Below are positions 59,601 through 64,000 of a DNA stretch of 64,000 nucleotides, one piece after another. Each line of letters starts with the position of its first letter. The first letter of the stretch is position 1. The stretch spans positions 51,829 to 115,828 of the forward strand of contig JXTC01000028.1 of the NCBI GenBank assembly GCA_002914845.1. The letters are read 5' to 3'. A program made the position numbers and the translations under genes. The stretch comes from Trema orientale (taxonomy: Eukaryota > Streptophyta > Magnoliopsida > Rosales > Cannabaceae). Below the pieces are notes generated by a model. It ran no database searches and was not told the origin of the DNA. It saw only the letters and a program-made list of their open reading frames with translations.

Positions 59601-62053
59601 TGTGATAACCTGAATTCTAAAACGACACTCAATTCCTCACATAATTAGAATAGCCAATAATAATATGATCGCAAATAATTTTATTTTAGTATCATATATG
59701 CATATAATTTTGAAAACTTGCTTCAGGTTATTGGTTAATTTTACTAATAATTATTACTAAGTAATTTTGCAGTGAAATGCTCACGTTATGCTCTTTGATA
59801 CAAGTATGATGCGTTCTTATGTGAATTTGTTATAATTTACACAAGATTTTAGATGTAAAATATATTTGTCATTTTTAATCAGTAGAGTTAAGACATCATT
59901 AATCATATTCATCTTAAGTTATAATTTCTAGAGTGATTTACAATTGTATTCTATTAATTGTTTTATTACCAGTTTACATTATAAATTATTTTTTTTTTAA
60001 AAAATAGAAAAGAAATGGTTAATAACGAGAAATTCACCGACTTGAGTAAGTCGATCAATTTCTTCTTGAATAATATAAAAAGCTATTAGGTTCAGTCATT
60101 GGGTTCTCCTCTCCACCGTATATCCCTCTCCATCCCCACTTTCTTTTTCTTCCCAAAAGTAGTGTAATAAGTGGTTAACATAAGTTTTTATTTGTATAAA
60201 ATAGTTGGTGGAGAATCAAGTAATTCTTTTGTTTTCTTTATTGATATTAATCTTTTGATTCTTTCATTATTGTTTGACCGATTATTGTGCTTTTCTTTTC
60301 AATTGCATGAAGGTATATATATGGACACTTGTATTATCATTTCTTGTTTGTATACTTAATTTACGAAGTCCTAGGACATAAGGAATTAATATCCATGGAA
60401 AACATGCTTCAACTTAACTATAGAATATTGTTTTGTGTGATTTTGATCTATTGGAGTATTGGTTTACGTGATGTTCATATATATGTGTCTTTGTCTTATT
60501 TTAATTGACAAGAGTGAGCATTAAAACCTTGAGAGGTTTGGTTGAACCTTGTAGTTGTAAAATAGCTTTAGTCTTAATTACTTTAGGCATATATTGTTTG
60601 GTTTTAAACTGAAGGTGAAGATAAATTAATTTGAATGCTATTTAGAGAGATTTATCCACGTGCTGTTTCTTGAGAATGAATGACCAACATCTAAAATAAC
60701 AAAAATATGTCCTTATGAATTCAAAATTGAAACTTGGCTTATATACATATTATTAAACTAGCTTTCTAGTAGCATATCTCTTAGTTATATAACTTACCTG
60801 AACTGTGTCAATAACTTGATGCATATTAACTAATGTCGTGATTTGTGTACTTGGTTAATGTCTTAATTTTTCCTTGCTGCTATTTGTGTGTCTAAGGATG
60901 ATTTTATGAAACTAAAACATGTTTTCTTTCTATTTTGGATATAGGTAAACTTTTATTATTTTCCTTTCTATTCACAAACTTAGATGTGAGGAAATTGTGT
61001 ATATTTCGTGTCAAATCTTAAGATATTAAATTGTAATTTTGCATATTTAGTGACAAAAAGAACTTGGTGTTGGTTTAATATTAGGAGTACGTCAATTGTA
61101 CCTAGAGCAAAGAGCATTTCACAAGAAAAATAACTAAAAGCTCCAGTTCGAGGTAAGTAATGTTCCACTTGCAATGTAAGAATTAATTATTTCTGTAAAC
61201 ATGTGTGGTCCTTGAATCATATGAAAATTTTATATCTGATGTTCTATTATGCCCGAAGCATAAATATCTAAATCTGTTATTCTGACCTACATGCGGCATG
61301 AACATGTGGTGTATTTATATTGCCTGATGAGTATTAGTGAATAAGGTGTGGTGGGCCAGCACCCAAATATCTGGTTCCTTCGAGAACGTTATCTGGTTCC
61401 TTTAGGGACATTATTAGGTTCTTTCGGGGACATTATTTCGTTCTTTCGGGAACACTTTGATAGTAGTATAGGGAGGACCTCTGCAGTACACAAAGGGGTT
61501 TGAGATGTATTTTGAATTCGAGACATCCATATGACAACTTATGATTAGTTATCTAAGTGGCTTAGTATGTAATTCACGGTCTTGCCAAGCAATACAATAT
61601 ACACAGGAATCCCAATTATATGATTATCTGTTATTTGTCATGTGCACTCTGCATCTGCATACGTTACTTATTGAGTTTTATACTCACAAATATTCTTGCA
61701 TTGCAGAGGGTATTGATACTATGTGAGTTAGAGGAGGGGCGCCGACTTTCCGACCGCGGCTTATGTATATGAGCATTTTGACGCTGTGGTTTCCTGACTG
61801 AGAATTTTATACATGTTTTGAGTGTATGTACATTATGTGTGTTTTTATGAGAGATCCACTTTATGAGTATGTACATACGTATAAATTGGACTATGTATAA
61901 TTATGAGTGAAATTTCCCTTTTCCTTACAGAAAGTTTAAAAAGTTTTAAATTTTCACTATTTTATCAGTTCTAAGTCAAGTAGCATCTCCCGATTTCACT
62001 AAATAATTATACAAATATCCTTACGTACATGTGTAAAATCGAGGGATGTCACA
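59601..62053 (+). repeat. Solo LTR of a Ty3/gypsy-type element
   Basis: It starts TGTGATAACC and ends GGGATGTCACA, so the ends are short inverted repeats with TG...CA. ACGAG flanks both sides (59596-59600 and 62054-62058), a perfect 5-bp target duplication. No primer binding site, gag or pol lies inside, so it is most simply a solo LTR left by recombination between two LTRs. It contains a C-rich leader (60104-60150), a 4 x 22-bp minisatellite and a typical late LTR region near 61670-61740. The host LINE frame rejoins exactly across one copy of the duplication. Confidence 0.88.
61369..61456. repeat. 22-bp minisatellite, four copies
   Basis: Four units start at 61369, 61391, 61413 and 61435. 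Their pattern is AT(C/T)(T/A)GGTTC(C/T)TTCGGGAACATT with substitutions; the last two units vary most at positions 4-5. It lies inside the solo LTR. Confidence 0.88.
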
Positions 62054-63740
62054 ACGAGATAAAAGGCAAGTTGTCAGAATTGATTATAAAGGAAGAAAGG
62101 GCTCTTAGAATGAAGTCAAAATTTAGTTGGGCCAAAGAAGGGGATGTCAACTCGAAGCTCTATCACAATCTCTTGAGTGCGAGGAAAACAAAAAAATTTA
62201 TCTCCAAGTTGGAGAAGAGAAATGGGGTCTTGTCGGATTCAGAGGAGGATATTGAAGCAGAAGTGGTGTTGTTCTTTGAAACGTTATACACCTCTAGCAG
62301 TAGGGAGTTTAGAGGTTTTAAAGGGGTGGATTGGTCACCCATTTCAGAGTCGAAGACCGACTGGTTGGTTCAACCTTTTGATGAAGAGGAGGTGAAAGAA
62401 ACGGTATTCAGTTGTGATGGTAATAAAGCTTCGGGTCCCGATGGCTTTTCTTTAAGCTTTTTCAGCAATGTTGGAAGACTATTAAGGAAGACCTGATGTG
62501 GGTTTTTCATGAGTTCCACCATAATGGTATGGTTAATGCTACAACTAATGAGACTTACATTTGTCTTATCCTAAAAAGTTGAATTCATGCAAGACAAGTG
62601 ATTTTCGCCCCATTAGTTTGGTGACTAGTCTTTATAAGATTCTACCGAAAGTGCTATCCATTAGACTAAGAGGTGCTCTAAGCGATACTATCTCGGAGGC
62701 ACAATGAGCTTTTATAATAGGGTGACAAATCCTAGACGTGGAGTAGCAAATGAACTGGTCGAAGATTATAGGAAGTTGAACAAGCAGGGGATGGTTTTCA
62801 AGATCGATTTTGAAAAGGCCTATGACAATGTGGAGTGGTCCTTCTTAGATTTCGTCCTTGAAAAGAAGGTTTTTGTAGTAAATGGAGTGCTTGGATGAGA
62901 GGTTGCCTATCGTTTGTTACTTTTTCGATCATGGTTAATGGCAAACCAAGAGGAAAATTTAAGGGGTCAAAAGGACTTCGACAAGGAGATCTGTTATCGC
63001 CTTTTCTTTTTACTCTAATGGCCGATGGCTTGGGTCGGTTGGTGGATCTGACTAAAAGCAGAAGGCTGCTTGCTGGATTAGTGATTGGAAGAGATAAAAT
63101 CGAAGTTTCACATTTGCAATTTGCAGATGATACTCAGTTCTTCTTCGAACTAGGTGAAATCATTCTGAAGAACCTAGTTAGTCTGCTAGATGTGTTCTGC
63201 ATTACTTCCGGGTTGAAAATTAATATGGAGAAAAGTGTGCTACTGGGTTTAAATATGGATGAAAAGTGGCAGATGACATTGAAAGAAAAATGAGAGATTC
63301 TTTCTGGAAGGGTAACGACGAGTGGGGAGGAGAACACCTTGTCAGGTGGAGAAAGGTTTGCCAAGCTAAGGAGAATGGGGGTTTAGGGATTAGCAATATC
63401 AGCAATCGCAACAAGGCCTTGATCTCAAAGTGGCTATGGAGGTTCCTTCTAGAGCAAAATTCCCTTTGGAATAGGGTTATTCGGAGTAAGTATGGACTAA
63501 GTCCGAATAGATGGGATACTCCAGCTGCTCTGAGAACTACTTTCAGAAGCCCTTGGAAATTTATTTCCACCTGCTACGAGGAATTCCGTAAATATGTCCA
63601 CTTCAAGGTGGGTGATGGTAGAAGAATTAGGTTTTGGGAAGATGTTTGGCTTGGTGATCAGAGTTTGGCTGAACATTTCCAATCACTATATAGAATAACA
63701 TATTCTAAGAATGCGAGTGTCTTCTCCTTTAGGCATAATT

Positions 63741-64000
63741 AGATCTCGGATATAGGTGGGAGTTTCTCCTAGGAGTTATTGTCTACGCTCAAAATATACT
63801 AGCGGCTATCGTAGTATAGATTAAGGTGTCGATCCCACAGAGAAGTAAATCAACAATAAAAGGTAACGAAAAATAGAAAGAAAAATAAAAATAAACTGAG
63901 CAATAAATTATGAACGAAAATACCAATATGAGAAAACAAGGCTTCAAGATTCACTTAATTGCTCGTTTAACTGTTACCAACTTTGATTCCTATTTATTAC
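63741..64000. repeat. Start of an unidentified repeat
   Basis: From 63780 on the sequence (GTAGTATAGATTAAGGTGTC then GATCCCACAGAGAAGT) resembles a widespread plant interspersed repeat that contains TCGATCCCACAG. The element runs off the window, so its class cannot be given. Confidence 0.35.

Larger units (their letters stand above)
58605..63740 (+). mobile_element. Second L1-like LINE, 5' and 3' incomplete, split by a solo LTR
   Basis: Only ORF2 is present. It starts at 58611, with no ORF1 upstream, and it ends in zf-RVT-like sequence near 63740 without a tail. A 2453-bp LTR interrupts it at 59601-62053. Protein similarity to the first LINE (37290-41715) is limited to family motifs, so this is a different lineage. 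Confidence 0.85.
58611..63740 (+). pseudogene. LINE ORF2, endonuclease-reverse transcriptase, interrupted
   Basis: The endonuclease is well preserved: MKNLSWNIKGRG, the catalytic Glu in VVLQEVKK, GVYGP, GGDFNVV and a closing SDHF. Stops occur near 58782, 58968 and 59268. After the LTR insertion the frame resumes at 62059 with the usual KFSWAKEGDVNSKLYH block. The reverse transcriptase shows NKASGPDGFS, KIDFEKAYDNVEW, KGLRQGDLLSPFLF and QFADDTQFF, so both catalytic aspartate sites survive. A degraded stretch at 62500-62740 and a deletion near 63275, where roughly 75 codons between FADD and the DSFWKG block seem lost, break it. The end has zf-RVT sequence (RWRKVCQAKENGGLGI). Confidence 0.88.

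Noticed and set aside
1..64000. CRISPR arrays, rRNA and intact tRNA genes
   Set aside because: None was seen. The regular repeats found are minisatellites or tandem duplications in plant DNA.

Overview
The window is nuclear DNA from a flowering plant, almost certainly a eudicot. It is AT-rich, has GT-AG introns, and carries plant-specific genes and plant transposon families of nearly every class. The species cannot be fixed from the sequence. Two host genes look functional. One is a non-canonical Aux/IAA gene that I recognise as IAA33 (two exons, 13707-14822, + strand). The other is a six-exon HAD-family glycerol-3-phosphatase gene (GPP1/GPP2 type, 51978-56882, - strand). From memory, the Arabidopsis counterparts are near neighbours on chromosome 5 (At5g57420 and At5g57440), so the pair looks like conserved microsynteny stretched by transposon insertion.

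Layout from left to right. 1-1926 is one end of a CACTA (En/Spm) element with transposase remnants. 1930-4400 is AT-rich and holds an LTR-like relic and two foldback MITEs. 4493-9168 is a whole PIF/Harbinger element with terminal inverted repeats, a TTA target duplication, a decayed DDE transposase and a Myb/SANT-like partner gene. 9172-19363 holds IAA33, its microsatellite-rich leader and five MITEs. One of these is an almost perfect Mutator-like foldback with a 9-bp duplication.

19364-32596 is interpreted as one large Helitron. It has repeated AT-rich sequence on its left, a T-rich intron-like stretch, a decayed Rep/PIF1-helicase gene with visible HUH, two-tyrosine and Walker motifs, a decayed RPA1-like gene, and a 3' hairpin. 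Its ends are less certain than its genes. 32597-37289 is relic LTR and AT-rich sequence. 37290-41715 is a truncated L1-like LINE. 42136-45412 holds a long-armed MITE, a 617-bp assembly gap and simple repeats.

45413-51468 is a full-length but dead Ty3/gypsy chromovirus with two LTRs, a primer binding site, a polypurine tract, a chromodomain, and no YxDD box in its reverse transcriptase. The glycerol-3-phosphatase gene follows. Behind its promoter are a hAT-type MITE with an 8-bp duplication and a partial copy of the gene's own first exon. The window ends with a second LINE (58605-63740), split by a 2.45-kb solo LTR that has a perfect 5-bp target duplication.

Only the two host genes appear able to make their proteins. 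Every transposon coding region carries stops, frameshifts or deletions. I found no convincing tRNA, rRNA, CRISPR or microRNA gene. The most interesting points are the stretched IAA33-GPP pair, the DxE exon-1 copy with an intact splice donor, the Helitron that carries RPA, and several MITE families whose insertion histories can be read directly.
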